In this document: piece after piece, positions 1-7,031 of the stretch
How the letters are laid out: the number at the start of each line of letters is the position of its first letter
Position numbering within the stretch: the stretch's first letter is position 1
DNA from: Rodentolepis nana
Lineage: Eukaryota > Platyhelminthes > Cestoda > Cyclophyllidea > Hymenolepididae
Direction: 5' to 3'
NCBI GenBank assembly: GCA_900617975.1
Contig: UZAE01013083.1
Location: 15,974 to 26,826, forward strand
DNA: 10,853 nt
The notes under the pieces: model-generated
The model's database searches: none
What the model was told of the DNA's origin: nothing
The model's input: the letters and a program-made list of their open reading frames with translations, nothing else
Translations under genes and position numbers: made by a program

Positions 1-57
1 TAAAATTGGGCTATTCTCTGCATTAGCAGCGATCTGCTCAATGAGACTTAACTCTGA
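1..57 (+). other. Left-edge fragment, possible end of a signal-peptide exon
   Basis: In the frame beginning at base 2 the window opens with a hydrophobic run (IGLFSALAAIC, then SMRLNSE) before GAG followed by GTCTTT. It could be the end of a signal-peptide exon whose ATG lies outside the window. The donor matches only at GT, and the frame otherwise runs into TAG at 68-70. No homology to the clear signal exon at 9975 is visible. Kept only as a candidate for the missing 5' end of gene A. Confidence 0.12.
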
Positions 58-280
58 GGTCTTTTTATAGCAAATTCCTTTTTTAGTAATAATGTCTTGT
101 TTCAGGTACATTAATTTTGAAAAATGTAGAGCAAAACATGAATTGAGGCATGTCTTAGTAATGTAAATTCTGGTAAGATAAGAATAACCACTGAATTACA
201 CGAAGTCTAATTCATTTGTCATGCACTACTTTATTTTATGACTTGTTAGCTCTATTATACTTTGATATTCCTGTCTTCAG

Positions 281-454
281 CGCTATGTGGACCATAGGCA
301 TATTAACGGGTCGAATATTTCAATCGTCAAGAAAATTAATTTAAATAATAATTTGAGCTTGCTACTATGTTTGTTCGAGTCCAAACCACATTCCACTAAA
401 TGGCGTTCTTTTCCCTTTCACCCAAGCCGCTTATTTATGCCAACGATTATTTAA
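281..454 (+). CDS. Candidate exon, 57 codons then stop, unknown product
   Basis: A good acceptor (TTGATATTCCTGTCTTCAG, ending at 280) is followed by a frame open for 57 codons to TAA at 452-454. It starts RYVDHRHINGSNISIVKK, continues through an Asn-rich stretch and a short hydrophobic LSLLLCLF, and ends FMPTII. It would be a phase-0 terminal exon; no convincing internal donor is seen. Nothing in it is recognised. The nearest plausible downstream poly(A) signal, AATAAA at about 799-804, would give a 3' UTR of roughly 350 nt. An open stretch this long is unusual but not rare in AT-rich DNA, so it may be chance. Confidence 0.2.
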   Translation, partial: RYVDHRHINGSNISIVKKINLNNNLSLLLCLFESKPHSTKWRSFPFHPSRLFMPTII

Positions 455-499
455 TGACCATTGATTAATGAGACCTTACAATTTTAGATGACTTCTCAG

Positions 500-514
500 A
501 GCCCCAAACTAGAA
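500..514 (+). CDS. Candidate 15-nt micro-exon
   Basis: The exon AGCCCCAAACTAGAA lies between an acceptor (ATGACTTCTCAG) and a good donor (GTGAGT). Its length is a multiple of three, so it would keep the frame, reading SPKLE in phase 0. Symmetric exons this small are typical of micro-exon genes, and it lies on the same strand upstream of the 36-nt exon of gene A. There is no second copy in the window to confirm it. Confidence 0.28.
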
Positions 515-564
515 GTGAGTTTTTTAAAATGAGATTTTGTAGCCGCACATTTCAACCCTTTAGT

Positions 565-660
565 AGAATATTTGTGTTCTTTTAATTAATATAAAAGTTC
601 GACAAGTTGATGTACTTCATAATTTTTCTGCATTTGTCATGCTTGATGATTGAATCGTTT
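565..660 (+). repeat. Old partial copy of the module lead-in sequence
   Basis: This stretch aligns with 10290-10386, the intron just upstream of the 36-nt exon of gene B. Shared landmarks are TTTGTGTT, AATATAAAAGTT/AATATGAAAGTC, GATGTACT and CATGCTTGATGATTGAAT. At the position where gene B has the acceptor TTTGTAG this copy has TTTGTTG, so no exon can follow and the exon sequence itself is unrecognisable. It shows that the exon-plus-intron module has been copied more than twice. Confidence 0.45.
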
Positions 661-1203
661 GTTGTCTTCCTATCCTTGTGCATAGATCAATCATCCTTAT
701 TTAGACAAAGAATTCCAGTGTTGAGAGTTTTAACTTGTCAAATCATCTTTTATAAAAGAAAAGATTTCTGAGTAGTTCTCTCTGGTTCCTAATTGCGAAA
801 TAAAGCTATTTCTCTTCATTTTTATCTCGGGCACTTCAAAATTGCTCTTCAAAGAAGAAGACTTTAAGTTGGAAAATGTAAATAATTTACCTCGTATTCC
901 ATATCAAGAGCAACTATTTTATTAGGAATTGGTATTTTCAGCATTTTTTATGTATTGAGTGATGCTTCGCATTTTCTTTGCGAACCAGTTAAAGCAACCA
1001 CTAATGAGATCTCCGACAGCCGTTAGTTGAACAGTAGAATGTTGATGACCGAAAATGGTTCTAATTTGCGTGGTTGATAATTCTAGCATGAGATCTCGCA
1101 TATCGAACTTGATTTTTGATATGGTATATTGTTAAATATAAATTTGAAATAAATGAACATTTAAAATTTTAATGGAACTTTGAATATTTGCAATTGTTTG
1201 TAG

Positions 1204-1239
1204 AAATGGCACCGTGGCATTCACCTCACCATGATTCAG
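1204..1239 (+). CDS. Gene A: 36-nt micro-exon
   Basis: A 36-nt exon lies between the acceptor TTGTTTGTAG and the donor GTAATT. The frame is open in two of three phases. Phase 0 reads KWHRGIHLTMIQ. The other reading starts two bases in and gives MAPWHSPHHDS, completing with the next exon. Phase 0 is favoured because the homologous exon at 10388 differs in its IHLTMI part only at third positions (ATT/ATC, CAC/CAT), and because the clear first and last exons of gene B are phase 0. The second reading joins to 2802 to give a charged tail (DGGEYEHDKYLISH), so it is not excluded. The size, symmetry and duplication resemble schistosome micro-exon genes, whose products are secreted. Function unknown. 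The first exon is not identified. Confidence 0.6.
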
Positions 1240-1406
1240 GTAATTTCAAAAATATGTATCACTACAAATATACTTCTTAAATATAGTTAAATATTTAAGT
1301 GTGTAGGTGCTAATTTCAACTGAAAGAAGAAGTACATTAAAGCTCAGAGTTAAAAATGGCGCGCATTTCGTGATGTTTGAAATATGAATAATCAAACTGC
1401 ATAATA

Positions 1407-1438
1407 GATTCCCATTACGCTTTCAGTCGAAGAATTAA
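1407..1438 (+). other. Conserved acceptor-like 32-mer, copy 1
   Basis: These 32 bases match 10591-10622 with a single difference (TCGAAG versus TCAAAG), while the sequence around them is much more diverged. The core CGCTTTCAG looks like a splice acceptor and is followed by a four-codon frame SKN-stop. The only difference is synonymous in that frame. It may be an alternative, very short terminal exon or an intronic splicing element. Confidence 0.35.
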
Positions 1439-1496
1439 GTTTTCTAAATTAATTTTGTAATGCTCTACATTAAAACGAAATGGTGTCTTCTTTCAC

Positions 1497-1565
1497 ATGG
1501 GTTCCCATATCAAAACGATAATTGCTGGAAACTATTTCGAACACTTGCATGGAAGTTTTTTTTGA
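1497..1565 (+). pseudogene. Decayed copy of the gene B last exon
   Basis: Homologous to 10682-10771. It reads MGSHIKTIIAGNYFEHLHG then SFF-stop, against LGSHINTVSDAYRFEHLYE and a longer tail in gene B. The acceptor CAG of gene B is CAC here. A run of eight T at 1556-1563, against six T in gene B, accounts for a two-base frameshift that brings TGA at 1563-1565. The last part of the original frame (NNECSYS) survives in another frame. A competing frame from ATG at about 1460 stays open for some 50 codons across the same bases, but it has no counterpart in gene B. Confidence 0.55.
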
Positions 1566-1649
1566 ACAATGAATGTTCTTACTCGTGGAATGTAAAGATA
1601 AAAAATGGATAACAGACGAACCTCATTTTCTTTCAAAGTTATGTATGTT

Positions 1650-1790
1650 ATGTTATATTCATGCAACCTCATAAACAAAGATATTTTCAACTCCAAGCTT
1701 TTCAATTTTGCATCCGTTAGCACTTGTACTGTCAACTGTCAAATTACTAACTGCTAATCTACTGGAGCCCATCACTATTGCGAAAATTTA
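1650..1790 (+). repeat. Tail of the duplicated module (partner 10140-10270)
   Basis: Aligns with 10140-10270. Examples are CAATTTTGCATCCG/CAATTGTGCATTCG, TACTGTCAA/TTCTGTCAG, ATTACTAACTGCTAAT/ATTCACTAATTGTTAAT and CTACTGGAGCC/ATACTGGAGGT. Here it lies downstream of the 36-nt exon. In gene B its partner lies upstream of the 36-nt exon. This is the arrangement expected if gene B carries the tail of one tandem module followed by the head of the next. Confidence 0.65.
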
Positions 1791-1843
1791 AAATATCTTA
1801 ATGAAGGTCGAATGCGTTTCATTTTAATCTTTCAATTACGTAG

Positions 1844-1869
1844 CAATGAAGCCACACGCATTTAGCGGG
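1844..1869 (+). other. Weak candidate exon between AG and GTAAGT
   Basis: The acceptor-like CTTTCAATTACGTAG and a strong donor GTAAGT (at 1870) enclose 26 nt. The piece falls where a further module copy would put its 36-nt exon and has a vague resemblance to it (AATGAAGCCACACGCATT against AATGGCACCGTGGCATT). It is not a multiple of three and starts CAA TGA in phase 0. If real it is a decayed exon. Confidence 0.2.
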
Positions 1870-2254
1870 GTAAGTGCTTTTCAAATTGAAAATTAATAAA
1901 AACAGCAAATTTAATCTCGTTATACATACTTTGGTCTTCGGAGGTGGTTATTAGAATGTAAATAAGGAAATTACCACGAATTGCATGTTAAATAGAACAG
2001 ACTGGTTTTTGCTACGCAATTGAAATAACACATTTAGATAATAAAAAATTTACTTCAATTTATTTCCTGCAATCGTGGTAAATAAGGTTGAATATAACAA
2101 ATGATATTTTGAGCTTTGTAAATGGATTTGGTAATTTAACATAAACCCTGTAGGTCACAATACATTCTTTCAATGGTAATGAAGTCGCAGTTTCAAAATT
2201 CTCAAGGAATCATTCATTTCGCCGATTTGTCCAAATGTTTTAAATAATGGGTGT

Positions 2255-2579
2255 GTGATAGACTCACCTCCAAGCGGTGCAACCTGGGCAACGTATACTC
2301 ATAAGGCAAAAAAGTCTATTCCCTGGAGGCTGACTTCTCACTTCAAATTGCCATGACTCCACTGTATGTCATATTCGACTACTTTCACAGCACTCACCTC
2401 ACCTTTATTCCACCTTATCTACCTTCGTCTTTGATACACTCTTCTGTTCCCCCCCCCCCCGCCCTCTCAATTGTTTCACTTTAATGCTCCTCCCCTCTGT
2501 GAAGCCTGAAATCAACAAAAGGCCTCTTGATAAACATCGAAACGCCTGCCATTTGATATAATAATAATATTAATATTAC
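2255..2579. mobile_element. Probable 3' remnant of an old retroelement
   Basis: This block is clearly richer in G and C, and in pyrimidines, than its surroundings. It carries a run of 12 C at 2449-2460, GCTCCTCCCCTCTGTGAAG, and ends in an AATAAT-type simple tail at about 2557-2579. A GC-richer insert ending in a simple tail fits the 3' end of a non-LTR-type element on the + strand. No reading frame or terminal inverted repeat can be seen, so the family is not assigned. It sits in the intron before the last exon of gene A. Confidence 0.4.
2449..2460 (+). repeat. Poly-C run of 12
   Basis: Twelve consecutive C within the GC-richer insert. Such runs are prone to length error in assembly and to length variation in the population. 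Confidence 0.95.
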
Positions 2580-2801
2580 TGTTTCAAATAAATCATCCAT
2601 TAAAGCATTTTCCAATGAATAATTGCAATGGAAATACCCGAGATGTGGGAGACCCATTCAAAATTTTTCGAATTTTTCCTCTTAACGATTAATTGTCTCA
2701 ACTAATTGTTTTCACGTCAAATAGGCCAATCAGTTTTCAGTTCTGACCACACGTGTACACTGCCTTTTCTTTTAAATTAACAAAGAATCATTTCTTTTCA
2801 G

Positions 2802-2834
2802 ATGGAGGCGAATATGAACACGATAAGTATTTAA
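2802..2834 (+). CDS. Gene A: terminal exon, phase 0 reading
   Basis: A good acceptor (CATTTCTTTTCAG) precedes MEANMNTISI and TAA at 2832-2834. It joins in phase with the 1204 exon (KWHRGIHLTMIQ then MEANMNTISI). In the alternative phase the exon runs to TGA at 2850-2852 and reads DGGEYEHDKYLISH after the split codon. That version is acidic and histidine-containing like many secreted micro-exon peptides. The intron between 1240 and 2801 is long and contains the retroelement-like insert. The 3' UTR probably ends after AATAAA at 3061-3066. The product is a short peptide of unknown role. Any additional exons upstream of 1204 are not certain. Confidence 0.45.
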   Translation: MEANMNTISI

Positions 2835-3060
2835 TCTCACATTGAGTGTGAAGTAAAGAACAGATTTACATAGCAAATCGACAATGAATTGGGTATTGCT
2901 TGGTATTCCTCAATCTTAACCATTGTAATATTACACATAGCATTCAATTGAAACTTCACACAGAGTGATACTGGCGTCCTTGAAACAAATTTTGAATTTC
3001 GCATTTTGTCGTAGTTGTACCTGTAATGCATTACGTCTATGTTCGAATGCGATAATGTGA

Positions 3061-3066
3061 AATAAA
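3061..3066 (+). terminator. Likely poly(A) signal of gene A
   Basis: AATAAA about 230 nt after the gene A stop codon. It is the first such hexamer after the terminal exon, in an AT-rich region where the motif also occurs by chance. Confidence 0.35.
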
Positions 3067-3189
3067 CAAGCAAATTTGAAAAGGCATATTGAGATTGCAA
3101 AGATGGTCCTCATTTACGGTTGCATTGACTAACTTGACTTGGTAATTGATGCAAGTAATTAAGTTCAGCTATTTAATCTTGTCTCTCAG

Positions 3190-3246
3190 ATGCAATTCTT
3201 CAATAATCAATTGCAATTATTACCTTTCGTTAACTACTCTAATTAG
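3190..3246 (+). CDS. Candidate terminal exon after a strong acceptor
   Basis: The acceptor CTTGTCTCTCAG is followed in phase 0 by MQFFNNQLQLLPFVNYSN and TAG at 3244-3246. A good donor GTAAGT stands at 3251, so an internal exon of 61 nt is also possible; that length is not symmetric. It lies 350 nt beyond the gene A terminal exon and could be an alternative 3' end. Not recognised. Confidence 0.2.
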   Translation: MQFFNNQLQLLPFVNYSN

Positions 3247-3392
3247 ATAGGTAAGTGGCAATATTGGAATTACGGCATTTTGACCTGTGTGTGCAGTGGA
3301 TGAATTGAGAAATAAACCAAATGATGACCGCACCAAAAATTATTGATATATACCCCGAAATCTCTTTTGCTAGTTCTCCTAGTTCGCATTGA
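3239..3392 (-). CDS. Possible minus-strand single-pass membrane exon
   Basis: On the minus strand the acceptor-like CCAATCCAACAG is preceded by a pyrimidine-rich stretch and opens a frame of about 50 codons ending at TAG (3241-3239). It reads QCELGELAKE, then a strongly hydrophobic segment (ISGYISIIFGAVIIWFISQF), then a basic tail (HCTHRSKCRNSNIATYLSN). That is a type I membrane-anchor layout. No upstream exon is identified, and no AATAAA follows (only ATTAAA near 3175). AT-rich DNA easily makes hydrophobic frames, so confidence is low. Confidence 0.22.
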
Positions 3393-3429
3393 CTGTTGGA
3401 TTGGCCAAGGTAGGGAAACAAACGTGTGA

Positions 3430-5040
3430 TATGGAACAGTATTATCGGGATTTATGTATCATTTTGGAGAGAGACAAACTGATATGAATTTGTTTGGGGT
3501 CTAAAAGTTATCACTACGTTACAGTAACAAGTTTGCTTCTTTGGAAATAGAACTCGAATGGACAAATCTGTTGGTTTTTTTTGAAACTCTTACAATAGTT
3601 TTGGGATAGTTGGCTAGGCAGATATCTTAAATTTAGATGGATTCACAATTAGGTAGCAATCGACGAAGAAGATGATTTTGTAAAGAAAGAATGCCAAATT
3701 TTAAAGGAGTTGCTCATTTTCTTGATTCATTCAAACGGAATCTTCCTAAAAGATAATTTGATATATTTACAGTCATTGTTAAAGTACACTCTGCGTGAAT
3801 AACGCATGCGTCACATTCCAAATGATTGCAGCTTTCTCTACTTCGGGCTGAATGCTTCCATGTATTGGGAGATTTAGCATCAATATAAATATGAATATGT
3901 AAATGTGAAATTGCGCACTCTGTTGAAGCAAAGATTCAAGAAGTTATTTGTTGTTGAATAACGATCCGGACATTAAAATTCATTGTGAAACATAAATTCA
4001 TTTCTTCTTTGAAATTTGACGATTTATATGTAAATGTTAAAATCTTCAAATGCGTTAAGTCTCGCATTGGGTCTCATTTGCTAACATAAATTGCGTCAAA
4101 TTTTACTGTTTACATGGATGTTAACGAGCATATTTTGTCCACCTATGGCATTATTCGTTGAAAGTTAATAACTCTACCAATGAAAGGCTTTCGATTGCTA
4201 ACGTCATTTCATTTTTTGATATTAAACAATTCAATAAAATTCCATTCCTTTTTAGAGAAACACTTGAATGCATCTGGCAAGTTATGGTTACCGAATTTCG
4301 ACAGTTACGTCACGGACGTTGAGCTTATATATGTACTTGTGGCATTTTAATGAATAAAAGGTTTTGCATTTCAGGTAATCGGCGGTTAACACCTAAAAAA
4401 GCTTCTTCTCTACCTAAAGATGCATAATACCACGAATTGAAAAGATTCGAACAGTATTTTTTATTTTCTTGACAGCTTACTAATAAATGTTTGTGCTAAT
4501 TACATCGTGGCATTTCTTTCGTCTTTATCAAATGATTCGAATTGACATCAAGAAATCATATTTATTATCAATTTTCGCTTGCATTGAAATGCAAATAGCC
4601 TAAAACTTCGAGTAACATGGCATCTCTCTGAAATTAAAGCACAGAAATAAATCAGAGGTTTTTGATTTGCAGTTAAATATTCAGTTAACTGGTACACGTT
4701 CCATGTTCACTAAACTGATAGGGATACACGCACGTCTTCTCATGACTTCTGAACTAACAATAAATGTTGCATAAAGCAACTCTTGCAATAATAAATAATT
4801 GCATCAATTCCATCTTGGAAGCCTCTTTGATTTTATTAAAAGTTTGAATTTAACGTTGATGTCTCAATTTGAAGAATAGCATTGACTTTCGTTAAAACAC
4901 AAATAGCGCAAAACATAATGCAAAAGAAGTTCTCTCAATTGGTACAGAAATACAGCACTTTCATTAATAAGGAGTTGGTGAATTAGATTTAAGTCTGTAG
5001 TTATGGGAATGTTCACGTGGGAAGCATCAAATGTGTGCTT
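3430..5040. other. Gene-poor AT-rich stretch
   Basis: I see no supported exon, repeat or RNA gene here. One strong acceptor-like site (TTTTGCATTTCAG, ending at 4374) leads only to VIGG and a stop. Several AATAAA hexamers occur without a gene to serve. No similarity to the gene A/B module or to the 7-9.7 kb tandem units was found. Confidence 0.6.
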
Positions 5041-5044
5041 TTGG

Positions 5045-5125
5045 AAGAACTGACATTCATTTTACCATAGATCAGATCCAACAATACTCAGATGGGATTG
5101 ATTGGACGGTCGTATTTAGTAATGC
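5045..5125 (+). repeat. Copy of the gene B upstream region
   Basis: ACTCAGATGGGATTGATTGGA here matches ACTCAGATGTGATTGAATGGA at 9906-9926 with two differences in 21. Similarity continues upstream (CCATAGATCA against TCATCGATCA), giving roughly 60-80 bp of alignment. At gene B this element lies about 50-70 bp before the start codon, so this copy may mark the promoter region of a lost or changed paralogue. The TATA-like box of gene B is not kept here. Confidence 0.4.
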
Positions 5126-5221
5126 TTAGTTAAGTCAACATCACACGTACATTCTAAAAGGGAAATATCTGGCGAAAGACGTCCTGTTAACATTAGTAGG
5201 AATCGTAATTTTGTGATCATA

Positions 5222-5302
5222 ATGCGCTCTCTACTTTATTGGATTGTAGTAGTATATATTTATTTACTTCGTAGAACAAAATCGTTCATAAAAATTCAAT
5301 AA
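5222..5302 (+). CDS. Short ORF with signal-peptide-like start
   Basis: ATG at 5222 opens 26 codons, beginning MRSLLYWIVVVYIYLL, then RRTKSFIKIQ and TAA. The start resembles the MRIYILLCLLL start of gene B: Met-Arg followed by a hydrophobic core. It lies about 130 bp after the upstream-element copy. There is no GT donor in a suitable place except a poor GTAGTA at 5238 inside the hydrophobic run. It may be a degenerate signal exon or chance. Confidence 0.18.
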   Translation: MRSLLYWIVVVYIYLLRRTKSFIKIQ

Positions 5303-5309
5303 AAATACT

Positions 5310-6340
5310 GCAAAACAATCAATAGTGAAACATGTTACTTATATGCTCGTTATTATTTAAATACAAGTTGATATGTGACTCATTATTCGAAATTTATTTA
5401 AGCTCAAATTAGAATAATAAATTCATTGGCAGAATCCGATAAACCTCAAAGCTATATGTCTTTAATGAAATTAGTGGTAACGATTACACAGCATTTCCAG
5501 TGGTTCTAATTATCTAGCTGCAGCTATTTGGAAACCTGATGGAGAAGAACAGATGAATTTACCCTCAAACCATTAATTTATACTAAGAAAATTGTACCTG
5601 AATGTGGCTGAATTTGAGATATTCGATTGACTGACTGGTTGAACAACATTGAAAGTGGTGCTTTCTGCATTGTTAATCAGATATATTCAACTTATGATAA
5701 CTGACACAATAAGTTGGTTCAAATTACATTTTGGAACTTAGCTATGTATCGAAAACCCATTAGAATGCATATTGATTGAACAGAAACATTCACAGATTTT
5801 CTTTAAATCTCAAGTTGGAAATGACATAACAATTATCGATATAATTCAGCAAAATGCATCTTTTATCAAATGCAGATTTGTTGCTGTTCTGAACGGTTGG
5901 ATTTAGCACTCACGATAATGACTAATTTATGGAGATTTACAACAGAGAATTTCAATTTAAATCCTAAAGTAATAAAGCCAAATAAATTTAAATGTTTTGC
6001 ACGTTAAATAAATTATATGATTCACATCGGTTTGTCCTCGTCATGTGCTAAACGTAAAATGAAACTAAATGTTGAGGTCGATCAAGGCAAACTCTTTTGC
6101 CAAAATTTCTCAGTTCACGTGATTATGGTTTTGAAGAATGTTGGCAAAACTCAAATAAAGATACTCTATTAGTACTGACATTTCTGGGTAGCTTTGAAAG
6201 TTACTGCATTCCGCAAAGACAACTTTGTGTGTTGTGTAGCACAGTATGTTGGGACTTGTTAAATCTGCTATACATTTTTATTTTCAGTCATGGACTTGAC
6301 TAAATCTTCTTGAAATTAGAGAGAACAATAATGACAAGTC
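5310..6340. other. Gene-poor stretch with a faint third copy of the 101-bp block
   Basis: No supported gene. At 6032-6095, AAACTAAATGTTGAGGTCGA and the bases that follow align, mostly through transitions, with the GAGACCCAACGTTGAGGTCA part of the conserved block of the 7-9.7 kb tandem units. This suggests an older, eroded copy of that unit. A strong acceptor-like TTTTTATTTTCAG at 6279-6291 is followed only by short frames. Confidence 0.35.
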
Positions 6341-6345
6341 AATAT

Positions 6346-6459
6346 TCAATGAAAAAAAGTTATGTAACCGATACAAAAATACGGTAAATTATCAGTTTGA
6401 GATATTGCGTTGGATTGACGCCTACTCAAATGTTCACCACACGAAGTCTCTTCTATCAT
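6346..6459 (-). pseudogene. Minus-strand frame continuing the 6456-6659 ORF after a frameshift
   Basis: From ATG at 6459 the minus strand stays open for 37 codons (starting MIEETSCGEHLSRRQSNA, ending GYITFFH) to TGA at 6348-6346. It begins within the last bases of the 6456-6659 frame but is one frame away. The polar, mixed composition is protein-like. Together they could be one ancestral frame broken by an indel near 6458, or two unrelated chance frames. Confidence 0.25.
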
Positions 6460-6659
6460 ATATCGGTCACCACTTTCCACTGCTTTCCAAAGACGTCACA
6501 CATTTTGCTGACAAGATTTTCATATAAAATCAATTTATCGCTTGAATCCAGTGATTTAAAGCACATGGTCCATTTGTCCCATGAACAACCACTGTATGAA
6601 TGACTTGCACTGAGTAGCTCATCTTTATTGACTTTGGAGGCAAGTTCTTGTAATTTCAT
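6456..6659 (-). CDS. Hypothetical protein fragment, 67 residues
   Basis: ATG at 6659 opens a 67-residue frame on the minus strand. It begins MKLQELASKVNKDELLSA, has a middle SYSGCSWDKWTMCFKSLDSS and a tail ending DVFGKQWKVVTDI. The balanced, charged composition with three Trp and three Cys is unlike random AT-rich translation. The surrounding DNA is also less AT-biased. A pyrimidine-rich run just upstream (TATCCTCAATTTCTTTTTC on the minus strand) followed by ACAAG suggests a splice acceptor near the ATG, so this may be the last exon of a spliced gene. If so, a second frame of the same bases (beginning NLPPKSIKMSYS) would also be open. I do not recognise the family. The + strand frame across it looks like its shadow. 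Confidence 0.38.
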   Translation of the reverse strand: MKLQELASKVNKDELLSASHSYSGCSWDKWTMCFKSLDSSDKLILYENLVSKMCDVFGKQWKVVTDI

Positions 6660-6986
6660 TGATTGAAAAAGAAATTGAGGATATGTTTATTAAAAATTAA
6701 ATTGTGCCTAATTTACAAAATAAATAAGCTATGTATTTCATTGGGACGCATGTCTAAAAGTTAGTGGGCACTGTCGTCTGAAACTTGTAACAGGCATAAA
6801 TAAGAAATTGTTGATTTGGAGTAGAATATGAATCAAAATATAAGTAATATTAAAGGAAAAATGAAGCCTCATGCAAAGTGAGATGATTCGGAAATCGATA
6901 TAACGTAAACGCCTCATGTTCAGGTGGTCAACCGATTTTGTAGATAATATTTAGGCTGTTGAGAGAGAAAGGACGATGGCATTTAC

Positions 6987-7025
6987 CTCAAACAAGTCTT
7001 CTACACTGACGCTGCAAGTGTACAT
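6987..7025 (-). CDS. Candidate upstream exon of the minus-strand gene
   Basis: On the minus strand ATG at 7025 opens MYTCSVSVEDLFE, 13 codons ending in GAG at a good donor (GTAAAT). An acceptor-like ACACTTGCAG lies inside it and would alternatively leave a 25-nt exon. It sits about 330 nt before the 6456-6659 frame, a normal intron distance. Joined in phase 0 to the acceptor at about 6650 it would enter the second open frame (NLPPKSIKMSYS). Speculative. Confidence 0.25.
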
Positions 7026-7031
7026 AACTCA

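Larger units (their letters stand above)
1204..1640 (+). repeat. Duplicated exon-intron module, copy 1 (partner 10388-10820)
   Basis: Collinear with 10388-10820 at roughly three quarters identity by eye. Landmarks are GTAATTTCAAAAATAT after the exon, AAATATTTAAGTG, AAGCTCAGAGT, GATTCCCATTACGCTTTCAG, GGGTTCCCATATCAA, TTTCGAACACTTG, ACAATGAATGTTCTTACTCG and AAAAGACGAACC/AACAGACGAACC. It contains the 36-nt exon and a decayed copy of the last exon of gene B. Confidence 0.85.

Noticed and set aside
1532..1735. Minus-strand 67-codon frame
   Set aside because: It starts at a non-ATG codon, lies across the duplicated intron module, and has no splice sites or counterpart in the 10.7 kb copy.
1801..1869. 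ATG to GTAAGT span of 69 nt, similar in length to the gene B signal exon
   Set aside because: The frame has an internal TAA and no hydrophobic core.
2837..3113. Two overlapping minus-strand frames of 60 and 87 codons
   Set aside because: They cover the 3' UTR of gene A in AT-rich DNA, overlap each other, and show no protein-like motifs or acceptor.
4362..4389. Strong acceptor TTTTGCATTTCAG leading to VIGG-stop
   Set aside because: A four-codon terminal exon with no nearby upstream exon cannot be supported.
4440..4476. KRFEQYFLFS-stop frame, vaguely like YRFEHLYENFLY of gene B
   Set aside because: A stop lies just upstream in frame, there is no acceptor, and the similarity is too short.
6097..6303. 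Plus-strand 68-codon frame ending at the TTTTTATTTTCAG acceptor
   Set aside because: It begins at TTG, and its hydrophobic end is simply the translated pyrimidine tract.
6397..6603. Plus-strand 68-codon frame
   Set aside because: It is the antisense shadow of the more protein-like minus-strand frame at 6456-6659.
6861..6877. ATGAAGCCTCATGCA, resembling ATGAAGCCACACGCA at 1846 with only silent changes
   Set aside because: A 15-mer with two differences is expected by chance many times in 10 kb, and there is no acceptor before it.
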